NCBI GenBank assembly: GCA_030628245.1
Contig: DAOVRI010000008.1
Span: 1 to 17,788 of the forward strand
From: Dehalococcoidales bacterium
Lineage (GTDB): Bacteria > Chloroflexota > Dehalococcoidia > Dehalococcoidales > RBG-16-60-22
DNA: 17,788 nt
Direction: 5' to 3'
The first letter of the stretch is position 1. Each line of letters starts with the position of its first letter. Below the pieces are notes generated by a model. It was not told the origin of the DNA. It saw nothing but the letters and a program-made list of their open reading frames with translations, and made no database searches. Shown here in pieces: positions 1 through 8,312 of this stretch. The position numbers and the translations under genes were made by a program.

Positions 1-79
1 AAAAATCCAGCATAAATTCTACTATTTAAGACGCAGAATGTCTATACTCTTTACGTCTGTCATAAAAAAATATTGATAA

Positions 80-676
80 TCAGTTTCTTGTCTGCTGCCA
101 GGCGTAAATCAGCCTCTGCCCCGCCGTGAAGTAACTGAAGAAAGTGATAACGGCCAGGGCAGTAACCAGGGCGCAGTCGAACTGGCTCAGCAGCAGGCCC
201 AGCGCCAGGACAATAACTCTTTCCGGGCGGGTAAACAGCCCCGTTTTACATTCGATGCCCAGCCCCTCCATCTTGGCCCGGAGATAGCTGACCATCAGCG
301 AGCCGAGCAGGGCAAAGCCGACGAGTAAGCTTTGGGCGACCTGCTGTTCCCGTGCGAATATGGCCAGCAGTGCCAGCAGCAATACGGCTTCGGACAGGCG
401 GTCGAGTGTGGAATCGAGTATGCCGCCAAAGCGGGTAACCCGATTGGTAACTCGTGCCAGCGCTCCGTCGAGCATATCAAAAAACCCGGCCACAAGTACG
501 ACAAACCCGGCGGCAAAGAGGTGTTCGGTAACGACCAGCGCCGCGGCACCGATGGTTATGCAGAATCCAAGCCAGGTCACGGCATTCGGCGTTAGCGGGG
601 TTCTGGCCAGGAGATTAGCAATCGGTTGCGTGACGCAGTTAGCTATACTTTTACGGGATTTTTCCAGTTTCGGCAT
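80..676 (-). CDS. pgsA: CDP-alcohol phosphatidyltransferase, probable phosphatidylinositol-phosphate synthase
   Basis: A membrane enzyme of 198 aa that transfers a phosphatidyl group from a CDP-lipid to an alcohol. The complete family signature is visible: D67-x2-D70-G71-x2-A74-R75, then eight residues, G84-x3-D88-x3-D92. These aspartates bind the catalytic metals. Several hydrophobic helices surround it (about 31-66, 94-130 and 150-185). The ATG lies 3 bp after the stop of the PimA-like glycosyltransferase and two genes after inositol-3-phosphate synthase. By that context I infer that inositol 3-phosphate is the acceptor, giving phosphatidylinositol phosphate, as known for actinobacterial PgsA1. 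A glycerol-phosphate acceptor (classical PgsA) cannot be excluded from the sequence alone. It is the last gene of its operon, and I see no clear terminator in positions 1-79. Confidence 0.88.
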   Translation of the reverse strand: MPKLEKSRKSIANCVTQPIANLLARTPLTPNAVTWLGFCITIGAAALVVTEHLFAAGFVVLVAGFFDMLDGALARVTNRVTRFGGILDSTLDRLSEAVLLLALLAIFAREQQVAQSLLVGFALLGSLMVSYLRAKMEGLGIECKTGLFTRPERVIVLALGLLLSQFDCALVTALAVITFFSYFTAGQRLIYAWQQTRN

Positions 677-679
677 TGC

Positions 680-1867
680 TCAGTGCTTTCCTGAAACCGC
701 ACCGACCTGCGGAGGACCTGCTTCCGGAGTTACCTCCGGCTGTTTTATCCTGTCGAGTGTTTCAACGTAGAAATCCAGCATCCTCTTGGCGAGGAGCGAC
801 CAGTCATATTGCATCGCCTTGGGTTTCCCTCTGGCACCCATCTGCTGGCGTAGTTGCTCGTCGGTGCCGAGCTTGAGAATTGCTTCGGCCAGTTTTTCCG
901 AGTCCCTCGGCGGCACCGCGATTCCCTCCATGCCGTCGGTGAGGACGCAGTCATAACCGTCTATGGCCGAGGCAATAATCGGCTTGCCGACGGACATCGC
1001 CTCCAGCAGGACGATGCCGAAGCTTTCCCGTCCGGTGGCCGGAAAGCAGACGATATCGGCGGCCGTGTAGTACCTGGGTAAATCGCGGTAGGCTACGTAG
1101 CCGGTAAAAACCACGTCCTTTAGTCCGTTTTTCTTGACTCGCTTCTCGTACTTATTGCGCAGCCTTACTCCGGGCCCCACGGCAATCAGGCGGCAGTCGG
1201 GAACTTCCTGCTTGACCAGTTTATAGGCTTTCAGCAGGTAATCAAACCCCTTCCGTTTCTCGAATCGCCCGACAAATAGAATGTTAAGTTTGCCGTCTTT
1301 GAATTTGTCGATTAGCGACGTGTGGTTGTTGAAGTGATGGGTGTCAATCCCGTTGGGTATGATGGTGTACTCTGCGGGGAAGAATGTGTTTACATAGGTC
1401 TTGGCTATCTCGGATACGGCAATACGGCCGTCGAGCTTGCGGAACCACCGGTCGAGATACCACTTCATGACCGGTGAGAACATCGTGTACCAGGGTTTAC
1501 CCCCGGATGCATGAAACGTGCCGACCATCGGCGCGAGTTTTAATCTCAGGACCGTGGTGCACAGGGTTGGCATCAGGGGTTCGTGGAGGTGGCAGATATC
1601 AAATTTCTCCCGTTCGAATACCTCTTTAATCTGCGACTCCAGCCGTACGGACACGGTGATGCGGGCTATGGAGCCGCTGGCCGGAATAGGGCGGGGTGTG
1701 CCGATGCGTATAAAACGGTCACCCAGCGTGTAGACTGCTTTTGAGGCCGGAGCGATAATCTTAACGTCGTGGCCCAGGCGGGTGAACTGCTGCTCCAGGC
1801 ACGAGATGTGGTTGACGACGCCTCCGGGGTAAGCGAAGTCGTAAGGTGATACCAGCGCTATCTTCAT
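680..1867 (-). CDS. pimA: GT4-family glycosyltransferase, PimA-like
   Basis: A 395 aa GT-B fold glycosyltransferase. The N-terminus (MKIALVSPYDFAYPGGVVNH) has the glycine loop typical of phosphatidylinositol mannosyltransferases. The C-terminal nucleotide-sugar domain has the diphosphate-binding pair R201 and K206 in VGRFEKRKGF and the GT4 E-x7-E pair, E281 and E289, in ESFGIVLLEA. It would act at the cytoplasmic membrane face, moving a sugar (mannose from GDP-mannose in PimA) onto phosphatidylinositol. It sits 6 bp downstream of the inositol-3-phosphate synthase stop and 3 bp upstream of the phosphatidyltransferase, which supports a role on an inositol lipid. Its own Shine-Dalgarno is poor: GGAGG lies about 17 nt upstream of the ATG, so translation is probably coupled. 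Donor and exact acceptor are inferred. Confidence 0.85.
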   Translation of the reverse strand: MKIALVSPYDFAYPGGVVNHISCLEQQFTRLGHDVKIIAPASKAVYTLGDRFIRIGTPRPIPASGSIARITVSVRLESQIKEVFEREKFDICHLHEPLMPTLCTTVLRLKLAPMVGTFHASGGKPWYTMFSPVMKWYLDRWFRKLDGRIAVSEIAKTYVNTFFPAEYTIIPNGIDTHHFNNHTSLIDKFKDGKLNILFVGRFEKRKGFDYLLKAYKLVKQEVPDCRLIAVGPGVRLRNKYEKRVKKNGLKDVVFTGYVAYRDLPRYYTAADIVCFPATGRESFGIVLLEAMSVGKPIIASAIDGYDCVLTDGMEGIAVPPRDSEKLAEAILKLGTDEQLRQQMGARGKPKAMQYDWSLLAKRMLDFYVETLDRIKQPEVTPEAGPPQVGAVSGKH

Positions 1868-1873
1868 CGGTAG

Positions 1874-2995
1874 CTACTTGGTAGCCTCCTGCTTTTGTGG
1901 TGGTTTGGCTATGGCATCAGGCCGGGCGGTGGCCTTAATGAAATCTTCTACCATCTTATGAGCCTCATCGTCGGTGTACTGAATCGGCGGCGACTTCATG
2001 AAGTAGGCTGACGGTGCCGTTAGTTCTCCTTTGAGTCCGTTATCCAGGGCGAGCTTGCAGCACCTCAGGGCGTCAATGACAACCCCGGCTGAATTCGGGC
2101 TGTCCCATACCTCCATTTTCATGTCGATTGTTAGCGGAACATCGCCGAAGGTGCGCCCCTCCATCTTGATGTGACAGTATTTGCGGTCCTTCAGCCAGGG
2201 TACGTAATCACTCGGGCCTACGTGGATGTCATCGGGGTCCATCTCGTAATCCAGCTGGGAGGTAACGGCGTTAGTCTTGGATATCTTCTTGGATTCCAGC
2301 CGTTCCCGCTCCAGCATATTGAGAAAGTCCGTATTACCGCCGAAGTTCAGCTGGTAGGTATGCTCTAGCTTGACACCCCTGTCCCGGAAAAGCCGGGCCA
2401 GCAGGCGGTGGGTAATGGTGGCGCCGACCTGCGACTTGATGTCGTCGCCGATGATGGGCAGACCCTTGTCGGCAAAGCGTTTCTGCCAGTACTTTTCCTT
2501 GGCGATAAATACCGGAATGCAGTTGACGAAACCGCAGCCCGCAGCCAGTACCTGCTCGATATACCACTTGGTGGCTTCCTCGCTGCCCACGGGCAGGTAG
2601 TTGATGACGACGTCGGTCTTGGTCTCTTTCAGGATTTTCACGATATCCGCCGTGGGTCCGGGGGCTTTCTGAATTATCTGCGAGAGGTACTTGCCCAGTC
2701 CGTCGTGGGTCATACCCTTTTCAACCTTAACACCCATCTCCGGTACATCGCAGAACTTGAAGGTGTTGTTCGGCTTGGTGTAGATTGCCTGCGCCAGGTC
2801 CTTGCCGACCTTGTTTTTATCGACGTCGAAGGCGGCCACGAAATTGATATCGCTGATGTGATAGCCGCCTAGGTTGACATGCATAAGTCCCGGTACGAAT
2901 TCGTCTTCCTTGGCATTTTGATAGTAGTGAACACCCTGAATCAGTGATGAGGCGCAGTTACCTGCGCCGATGATAGCAACGTTTATTTTACCCAT
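1874..2995 (-). CDS. ino1: Inositol-3-phosphate synthase
   Basis: Converts D-glucose 6-phosphate to 1D-myo-inositol 3-phosphate in an NAD-dependent oxidation, aldol cyclisation and reduction. At 373 aa it matches the short bacterial/archaeal form. Visible features are the N-terminal Rossmann loop (AIIGAGNCASSLIQG, residues 8-22) and the conserved central block GDDIKSQVGATITHR, followed by the QLNFGGNTDFLNML stretch that holds the substrate/NAD site. It is the first gene of a three-gene operon with the PimA-like and phosphatidyltransferase genes, so its product is likely destined for inositol phospholipid. Two consensus-like promoters lie upstream. A G-rich Shine-Dalgarno (AAGGGGGA) sits about 11 nt before the ATG. 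Confidence 0.93.
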   Translation of the reverse strand: MGKINVAIIGAGNCASSLIQGVHYYQNAKEDEFVPGLMHVNLGGYHISDINFVAAFDVDKNKVGKDLAQAIYTKPNNTFKFCDVPEMGVKVEKGMTHDGLGKYLSQIIQKAPGPTADIVKILKETKTDVVINYLPVGSEEATKWYIEQVLAAGCGFVNCIPVFIAKEKYWQKRFADKGLPIIGDDIKSQVGATITHRLLARLFRDRGVKLEHTYQLNFGGNTDFLNMLERERLESKKISKTNAVTSQLDYEMDPDDIHVGPSDYVPWLKDRKYCHIKMEGRTFGDVPLTIDMKMEVWDSPNSAGVVIDALRCCKLALDNGLKGELTAPSAYFMKSPPIQYTDDEAHKMVEDFIKATARPDAIAKPPQKQEATK

Positions 2996-3034
2996 GTTCT
3001 AATGTCTCCCCCTTCCAAAAAGATAATGCTGTAG

Positions 3035-3063
3035 AGTCTAGTGTAATGTCTGGGTTCTGTCAA
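3035..3063 (-). promoter_or_regulatory. Proximal sigma-70-type promoter of the ino1 operon
   Basis: Read on the minus strand, a perfect TTGACA (3058-3063) is followed after exactly 17 bp by TAGACT (3035-3040; four of six matches to TATAAT). It points toward ino1, with an expected start site about 35 nt ahead of the ATG. It lies downstream of a second, better-matched promoter. Confidence 0.6.
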
Positions 3064-3075
3064 GCACCGATTTGA

Positions 3076-3105
3076 ACTATACCCCCTTTGGGCACAGCCT
3101 GTCAA
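3076..3105 (-). promoter_or_regulatory. Distal sigma-70-type promoter of the ino1 operon
   Basis: On the minus strand a perfect TTGACA (3100-3105) is separated by 18 bp from TATAGT (3076-3081; five of six matches to consensus). With the proximal promoter it forms a tandem pair whose predicted starts differ by about 40 nt. Confidence 0.7.
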
Positions 3106-3178
3106 GACTTATGAGTAGTTGCTTTTACATTTATTTGTCCTTCCAGGCAAGGATTGCCTTACCCCGCAGCCCCTCGTT

Positions 3179-3288
3179 TGTTATCTTTTCCCACCCAGGC
3201 CTGCTTGCGCTAAAGCTCTCGCCTGCCAAAGAATTTATTCGGCGAGCAGGTCACAGATACCCAAGGGAAGGGGGATAAAGGGGGATAG
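3179..3288. repeat. Dispersed C-rich/G-rich inverted-repeat element, copy 1
   Basis: Begins with GTTATCTTTTCCC and ends with two GGGGGAT units separated by AAA. In between is a foldback (TCGCC ... GGCGA). The same layout recurs at 8408-8505, with the same first 13 bases, an internal GCCTGC/GCAGG foldback and a terminal GGGGGAT. It lies between the ino1 promoters and the end of truB and has no coding capacity. It looks like a short non-autonomous dispersed element. Confidence 0.6.
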
Positions 3289-3334
3289 GTTCCCTAATAA
3301 TGATTATAATAAAGATATCCGCATTTTCAGCGCA

Positions 3335-4225
3335 TCAAATAAGCACCTTTTTAGGCTGCCAGATATCTTTATCAGGGATGTGGCGGAGGATGCCTAGGAA
3401 GCGCCCGTCTACGGCATAGGCGCGGCAGTATTTTTGCCGGGAACTGCCGTTAATCACCTTTTCGAGGGCCACGGGACGCCCGTTCCTGATGGCTTCCTCG
3501 GCGGCATCATCCACGACCACCGCACTTAAGTCTTGGAGAACGCTATCGATAGGGTGGACGAAATACTCCCAGTATCCGTGGCGGAAGGCTTCTTCCAGCC
3601 CGGACATGGTAACGGCGTCCTTGATATCGAAGAGCCCGCACCGGGTGCGGACCAGGCTCTTGAGATGGGCGCCGCAGCCGAGTGACTGCCCCAGGTCGTG
3701 GGCCAGCGAGCGAATATAGGTGCCTTTGCCGCATTCCACTTCCACAGTGGCTACCGGCGATTTCCAGTCGACCAGTTCCAGGCGGTGGATTTCCACCGTG
3801 CGGCTTTTCCGCTCGACCTCGATACCGGCCCGTGCCAGCTCGTAAAGAGGTTTTCCCTGGTGCTTCACGGCGCTGTACATCGGCGGGGTCTGCCGGATGG
3901 AACCCCGGAACGCGCCGAGGGCCGACTCCACTTTAACACGGTCGATTTTTGAGGGGTCTCCCCGACCGGTAATCTGGCCGCTGCTGTCGTAAGTATCGGT
4001 GGCTGTACCCATCTCAATCTCGGCGTGGTATACCTTGGTGGTATCTACCAGAAACTCGACGATACGGGTGGCCCGGCCGAGACAGACCGGCAGGACTCCG
4101 GTGGCGTCAGGGTCCAGCGTTCCGGCGTGGCCCACGCGCCGCTCCCCGCTCAGGCGTTTCACCATAGCCACCACGCCAAACGAGGTCTTGCCCGGGGGTT
4201 TATTGATGTTCAGTATGCCGTCCAA
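3335..4225 (-). CDS. truB: tRNA pseudouridine(55) synthase
   Basis: Isomerises U55 of the tRNA T-loop to pseudouridine. The 296 aa protein opens with the family block ILNINKPPGKTS and carries the catalytic motif HAGTLDPDATGVLP, with D38 as the nucleophile. The central GKGTYIRSLAHDLG block and a C-terminal PUA-like region (about 215-290) complete the family architecture. The start is TTG, preceded by AAGGA at a good distance. It lies 2 bp after the rbfA stop, the usual end of the nusA-infB ribosome/transcription cluster. No convincing terminator follows. Confidence 0.95.
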   Translation of the reverse strand: MDGILNINKPPGKTSFGVVAMVKRLSGERRVGHAGTLDPDATGVLPVCLGRATRIVEFLVDTTKVYHAEIEMGTATDTYDSSGQITGRGDPSKIDRVKVESALGAFRGSIRQTPPMYSAVKHQGKPLYELARAGIEVERKSRTVEIHRLELVDWKSPVATVEVECGKGTYIRSLAHDLGQSLGCGAHLKSLVRTRCGLFDIKDAVTMSGLEEAFRHGYWEYFVHPIDSVLQDLSAVVVDDAAEEAIRNGRPVALEKVINGSSRQKYCRAYAVDGRFLGILRHIPDKDIWQPKKVLI

Positions 4226-4227
4226 GG

Positions 4228-4581
4228 TCAGTCCTTATACTCAGCGCTGGCCTGGTCGATGAGCCGCAGTATGCGGTCGCCGTGCTCGATGGAGTTGTCC
4301 CAGTGAAAGCTTAATTCGGGAATACGCCGCAGACTCACGTTTTTAGCCAGCTCGGAGCGCAGGAAACCGGAGGCGGCGTTCAGCACTCCCAGAATCTTCT
4401 GTTCATGTTGCTGCCCGCCGAAACAGCTGACGAATACCTTGGCGTATTTGAGGTCCGAAGAGGTATCAACCTCGGTTACGGCGACGAATTCGTCGAGTCG
4501 CGGGTCTCTCAGCTGGTGCTGAATCAATTCGCTGATTTCCCGTCGAATGAGGGTATTTACGCGTTCGATGCGATGTGCCAT
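4228..4581 (-). CDS. rbfA: 30S ribosome-binding factor A
   Basis: A small (117 aa) KH-fold protein that binds the 30S subunit during late maturation of the 16S rRNA 5' end. It shows the typical N-terminal R-x-x-R-V-N-x-L-I-R-R-E-I helix, the conserved turn DPRLDEFVAVTEVDTSSDLKYAKVFVS, and RRIPELSFHWDNSIEHGDRI near the C-terminus. The gene follows infB by 24 bp and precedes truB by 2 bp, the conserved order across bacteria. The length is normal for the family. Confidence 0.95.
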   Translation of the reverse strand: MAHRIERVNTLIRREISELIQHQLRDPRLDEFVAVTEVDTSSDLKYAKVFVSCFGGQQHEQKILGVLNAASGFLRSELAKNVSLRRIPELSFHWDNSIEHGDRILRLIDQASAEYKD

Positions 4582-4605
4582 GACCTGAATCCCGGATATC
4601 AGTTA

Positions 4606-6453
4606 TTACCCGGATTTTTCCATTCTATAGAATTCCAGCGTGTCACCGACCTCAAAATCGTTGAAGTCCTTGATGCCCACACCGCACTCATAGCCGGCGG
4701 CTACCTCTTTGGCATCATCCTTAAAGCGTTTCAGACTGCTCACCGTCGATTCGCTTAATACTTCTTTGCCTCTTAGTACCCTGACGGATGTGTTACGGAC
4801 TACCTTGCCGTCGGTGATGTATGAACCGGCTGCCTTGGCGCCTTTACCGGCCGAGAAGACCGCCCTGACTTCGGCGCGCCCGTCGATAACCTCGACATAG
4901 GTTGGTTCGAGCATGCCCTTCAATGCCTTGGCCAGGTCATCGGCCAGGGTGTAAATCACGTTATAATGACGGATGTCCACGCCGCTGGTAGAGGCCAGCC
5001 GCCGCGCGCCTTCCGCGACGCTGACATTAAAGCCGATGATTAGTCCGTTGGAGGCCATGGCCAGCATGACATCGCTCTCGGTGATATTACCGGTGCCGCT
5101 GTGGATAATCCTGACCTTGACTTCATCCGTGCCCAGTTGTTCCAGGGAGCTTCTGATAGGTTCGATGCTGCCCTGGACATCCGTCTTGAGAATGACATTG
5201 AGGTCTTTTACTTTGCCGGCGCTTATCTGGTCGTAAAGTGTATTAAGGTTGACCGAGTTCCCTGCCTGGGCAGCTTTTTTCTCCGTTTCCGCCCGGTTCC
5301 TGGCGAGCAGGGCCCGGGCGTGACGTTCATCGTTTACGGCCGTCAGAGTGTCTCCGACCTGCGGTACGTCGTTTAACCCCAGGACTTCGGCGGGCGTGGA
5401 TGGCTCGGCCTTCTTTATCCGCTTGCCCACGTCGTTAAACATGGCTTTTACCCTGCCCCAGGTACTGCCGACGACTACCGTATCGCCTTCTTTCAACGTC
5501 CCTGTTTGTATCAATATCGTTGCCAGCGGCCCGCGGTTCTTGTCCATCTTGGCTTCAATAACCACTCCGGCAGCCAGCTGAGAAGGGTTCGCCTTGAGCT
5601 CTTCCATTTCCGCCACCAGCAGGACGCTTTCCAGCAGTTCCTTGATGCCCGTTTTCTCTTTGGCGGAGATTTCCGCGCATACGATATTGCCGCCCCACTC
5701 CTCGATAACCAGCCCCGCTTCGGTCAGCTGCTGTTTTACTAGGTTCGGGTTGGCATTATCTTTGTCGATTTTGTTGATGGCCACGACGATAGGTACTTCG
5801 GCAGCCCGGGCGTGGTTTATCGCTTCGGTAGTCTGCGGCATGACGCCGTCGTCGGCGGCGACTACCAGGATGGTGACATCGGTAATATTGGCTCCGTGTG
5901 CCCGCATGGCGGTAAAGGCTTCATGACCGGGAGTATCCAGGAAGGTAATTTTATGTCCGTCTATCGTTGCCTGGTAAGCGCCGATGTGCTGGGTAATGCC
6001 TCCCGCCTCCGAGTCCACCACGTTGGTCTGCCTGATGGCGTCAAGCAGTTTGGTCTTGCCGTGGTCGACATGCCCCATAACCGTCACTATCGGTGGGCGC
6101 GGCTGCAAATTCTCGGCTTCTTTACCGTAGCGCCGTTTGAGTTTCTTGCTCTCTTCGGCGGCGCTTGCCATCTGCTGGTCTTTCAACGGCCTGAGACGCG
6201 CTTTGAATCCGAAACCGGTCACGATGGTGGCGGCCGTATCATAGTCTATCACCTGGTTGATGTTGGCCATGATGCCGTTGCGCATCAATTGCTTGATAAC
6301 GAGAATGGAATCTACCTGTAGCATATCGGCCAGCTGCCTGACGCCTATGGAGCGCGGAATATCAATTACAGGCACCTTGGTCTTTGCCGGTTCTTTGGCG
6401 GTTTTTTTCGCCGCCGGCTCGACCGTATTCTCTTGTTTGCTGGCCCTAGCCAC
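4606..6453 (-). CDS. infB: Translation initiation factor IF-2
   Basis: The GTPase that brings initiator fMet-tRNA to the 30S subunit and promotes subunit joining. At 615 aa it is the short form: a charged, A/K-rich N-terminus of about 30 aa, then an IF2_N module (about 35-85), then the G domain. GTPase motifs are explicit: GHVDHGKT (127-134), DTPGH (173-177) and NKID (227-230). The C-terminal domains include the conserved ADDLAKALKGMLEP segment. The start is GTG, preceded by AAGGAG about 8 nt upstream. The first 8 bases overlap the 3' end of ylxR, so the two are translationally coupled. It belongs to the nusA operon. Confidence 0.96.
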   Translation of the reverse strand: MARASKQENTVEPAAKKTAKEPAKTKVPVIDIPRSIGVRQLADMLQVDSILVIKQLMRNGIMANINQVIDYDTAATIVTGFGFKARLRPLKDQQMASAAEESKKLKRRYGKEAENLQPRPPIVTVMGHVDHGKTKLLDAIRQTNVVDSEAGGITQHIGAYQATIDGHKITFLDTPGHEAFTAMRAHGANITDVTILVVAADDGVMPQTTEAINHARAAEVPIVVAINKIDKDNANPNLVKQQLTEAGLVIEEWGGNIVCAEISAKEKTGIKELLESVLLVAEMEELKANPSQLAAGVVIEAKMDKNRGPLATILIQTGTLKEGDTVVVGSTWGRVKAMFNDVGKRIKKAEPSTPAEVLGLNDVPQVGDTLTAVNDERHARALLARNRAETEKKAAQAGNSVNLNTLYDQISAGKVKDLNVILKTDVQGSIEPIRSSLEQLGTDEVKVRIIHSGTGNITESDVMLAMASNGLIIGFNVSVAEGARRLASTSGVDIRHYNVIYTLADDLAKALKGMLEPTYVEVIDGRAEVRAVFSAGKGAKAAGSYITDGKVVRNTSVRVLRGKEVLSESTVSSLKRFKDDAKEVAAGYECGVGIKDFNDFEVGDTLEFYRMEKSG

Positions 6454-6760
6454 TAGCTAACTCCTTCAGCAGGTCTTTTCCGCTTCTGATAAGCTGTTCG
6501 CGGTTATCCTGAGTAAGATTGCTCCGTAAAGTGTGTTCCAGTTGCTTGCCTTTTAATGCCCTTTCCCAGCATTCCAGTTCCGGGCAGATGTAGGCACCCC
6601 GCCCCTCCTTTTTACCGGCGACATCGATTTCAATGTTACCCCCGCGCGTACGTACCAGGCGGACAAGCTCCCTCTTGGCTTTTACCCGGCGGCAGGCCAC
6701 GCAGGTCCGCTGGGGTACCGGCCTTGTTGAACCGGGGCGACTACTCGAAATCTTCTTCAT
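6446..6760 (-). CDS. ylxR: YlxR-family RNA-binding protein
   Basis: A small basic protein of the YlxR family, which in Bacillus modulates RNase P (RnpM). Family marks are the N-terminal RTCVACRR with its Cys pair, VRLVRT and KEGRGAYICPE. The position between nusA and infB is the family's usual one. The start is unclear. The reading frame opens at TTG (6769) with no Shine-Dalgarno. The next candidate, ATG at 6760, directly abuts the AGGAGG inside the nusA 3' end with no spacer. An ATT three codons later would have ideal spacing. The start is embedded in the last codons of nusA, so coupling or re-initiation is likely. The 3' end overlaps infB by 8 bases. Confidence 0.88.
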   Translation of the reverse strand: MKKISSSRPGSTRPVPQRTCVACRRVKAKRELVRLVRTRGGNIEIDVAGKKEGRGAYICPELECWERALKGKQLEHTLRSNLTQDNREQLIRSGKDLLKELASG

Positions 6761-8213
6761 CCTCCTCAACAGTAAAGTCGCGGCGGGCTTTTCTGGCTTT
6801 TACGCCGTCCTCGCCGGTATCCTTGGCGTAGGCACCCTTCTTTTTCTTCTTTGATTTGGTTGTTTTGGCAGCGGCCTTGGTCCGTCTGGGTGCCATAATA
6901 TCTTCGGCGAATCTCAGCTGTGGTTTGCCGTCGCCCCCCTGCTGCTCGAGGAGGATTGGCGGCGGCATGAGTATCTCTTCCTTGACCGGCTCTGCCTCTG
7001 CCTCTTCTGCGGCAGGTTCCTCAGCGAGTTCCAGCTCTTCACCCGGAAGGGCCAGGTCAGCCGGTATCTCTTCGGGGACAGCCCCCTCCGCCACAGCTTC
7101 GATGGCTTCCTCTACTTCTGCTTTGGCTTCTTCTTCCGCTGCCTCGGGTGCCGCCTTGGCCGCTTCGAGCTTCTCGGCTTCGGCCATGGAAGCGCTCTTG
7201 ATGTCGATGCGCCATCCGGAAAGCTTGGCGGCAAGCCTGGCGTTTTGTCCCTCTTTACCGATGGCCAGAGACAGCTGTTTATCCGGGACGATTACCGTAG
7301 CGGCCTGCTCCTCTTCATTCAGTCCCACGCTGACGATGTGCGCCGGGCTCAGGGCGTTGGCGATAAACGTAGACGGGGTGTCGTTCCACTGGACGACGTC
7401 TATTTTTTCGCCGTTCAGCTCGCTGACGATGTTCTGTATCCTGATGCCGCGCAGGCCGACGCAGCAACCCACCGGGTCGATGCCTCCCTGCTTGGCGGCG
7501 ACGGCTATCTTGCTTCTGAAGCCGGCTTCGCGGGCGATGGACTTTATCTCCACGGTTCCGTTATATACCTCCGGGACCTCCAGCTCGAAGAGTCGGCGCA
7601 GCAGCTCCGGGTGAGAGCGGGACACGATTACTCTGGGTCCCTTGCTGGTGCGCGCCACCTGTAAGAGGACGACCTTGAGACGCTGGCCGACGCGGTATCG
7701 CTCGGTGCGTACCTGCTCGGATGTCGGCAGGATGGCTTCGGTTCTGCCCAGGTCGATATTCACCTGTCCCATTTCAAAGCGCTGGACCACCCCGCTGACA
7801 ACCTCCCCTTCCTTGTCGGCGTATTCTTCAAAGATGGCGCTGTGCTCCGCTTCATGGAGGCGTTGCAGGATAACCTGCTTGGCGGTTTGCGCCGCAATAC
7901 GTCCGGCATTGGCCGGCGTAGACTCGACCATGATAGCGTCGCCAATCTGGGCATCCTCTTTGAGCTTTTTCGCCTCTTTCAGGGAAATTTCGTAATGCTG
8001 GTCGGCAGGTGTCTCAGCCACTTCTTTTTCAGCCCATACTTCGACCTTACCACTGTTGGGGTTAATTTTAACGGCGATATTCTGGTTGGAGGCGAAGGTG
8101 TCCTTCTTATAGGCCGATACCAGTGCCGCCTCGACGGCGGTTAGTACCACGTCTTTCGGCAGATTCTTCTCCGCCGAAAGCTGTGTAATGGCGAGCAAAA
8201 AATCGCTCTTCAT
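6741..8213 (-). CDS. nusA: Transcription termination/antitermination factor NusA
   Basis: Binds RNA polymerase and nascent RNA, controlling pausing, termination and antitermination. Domains in order: the N-terminal RNAP-binding domain (1-130), S1 (about 135-200), KH1 (about 230-290, with GCCVGLRGIRIQNIV) and KH2 (about 305-342, with LAIGKEGQNARLAAKLSGW). The 490 aa protein ends in a long low-complexity tail: Glu/Ala-rich at about 343-430, then a basic KKKKK patch and an acidic end. It lacks the repeated AR domains of proteobacterial NusA. GGAGG lies about 12 nt before the ATG. It is the first gene of its operon; rimP, normally just upstream, is absent. A promoter and a terminator-like leader hairpin precede it. 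Confidence 0.96.
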   Translation of the reverse strand: MKSDFLLAITQLSAEKNLPKDVVLTAVEAALVSAYKKDTFASNQNIAVKINPNSGKVEVWAEKEVAETPADQHYEISLKEAKKLKEDAQIGDAIMVESTPANAGRIAAQTAKQVILQRLHEAEHSAIFEEYADKEGEVVSGVVQRFEMGQVNIDLGRTEAILPTSEQVRTERYRVGQRLKVVLLQVARTSKGPRVIVSRSHPELLRRLFELEVPEVYNGTVEIKSIAREAGFRSKIAVAAKQGGIDPVGCCVGLRGIRIQNIVSELNGEKIDVVQWNDTPSTFIANALSPAHIVSVGLNEEEQAATVIVPDKQLSLAIGKEGQNARLAAKLSGWRIDIKSASMAEAEKLEAAKAAPEAAEEEAKAEVEEAIEAVAEGAVPEEIPADLALPGEELELAEEPAAEEAEAEPVKEEILMPPPILLEQQGGDGKPQLRFAEDIMAPRRTKAAAKTTKSKKKKKGAYAKDTGEDGVKARKARRDFTVEEDEEDFE

Positions 8214-8255
8214 TTCGGATGAAAACCTCCGATATACTTATTCAATTAAAGTAAC

Positions 8256-8280
8256 AAAAAAGTGGGAATCAAACCCACTT
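8256..8280 (-). promoter_or_regulatory. Terminator-like leader hairpin (putative attenuator) of the nusA operon
   Basis: On the minus strand AAGTGGG (8274-8280) pairs perfectly with CCCACTT (8260-8266) across a 7-nt loop. The stem runs straight into a tract of six T residues (8261-8256). It lies about 25 nt after the predicted start site and about 43 nt before the nusA ATG. This is the geometry of a leader terminator or attenuator. A similar GUGGG/CCCAC U-run hairpin is, as I recall, common upstream of rimP-nusA operons (Rfam rimP leader). Confidence 0.6.
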
Positions 8281-8312
8281 CACTATATTGCTATTCTTAT
8301 CTTGGCAGTCTT

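Noticed and set aside
3072..3397. Short plus-strand reading frames between ino1 and truB.
   Set aside because: They cross the promoters and the repeat element, have no ribosome sites and no recognisable motifs.
6856..7614. A 252-codon plus-strand frame, rich in serine and alanine.
   Set aside because: It lies wholly antisense to nusA, has no family resemblance, and its composition mirrors the Glu/Ala/Leu codons of the real gene.
8260..8280. The sequence GTGGGTTTGATTCCCAC on the minus strand looks like a tRNA T-arm.
   Set aside because: No acceptor stem, D-arm or anticodon arm can be built around it, and the stem runs into a U-tract ahead of nusA. A leader hairpin explains it better.
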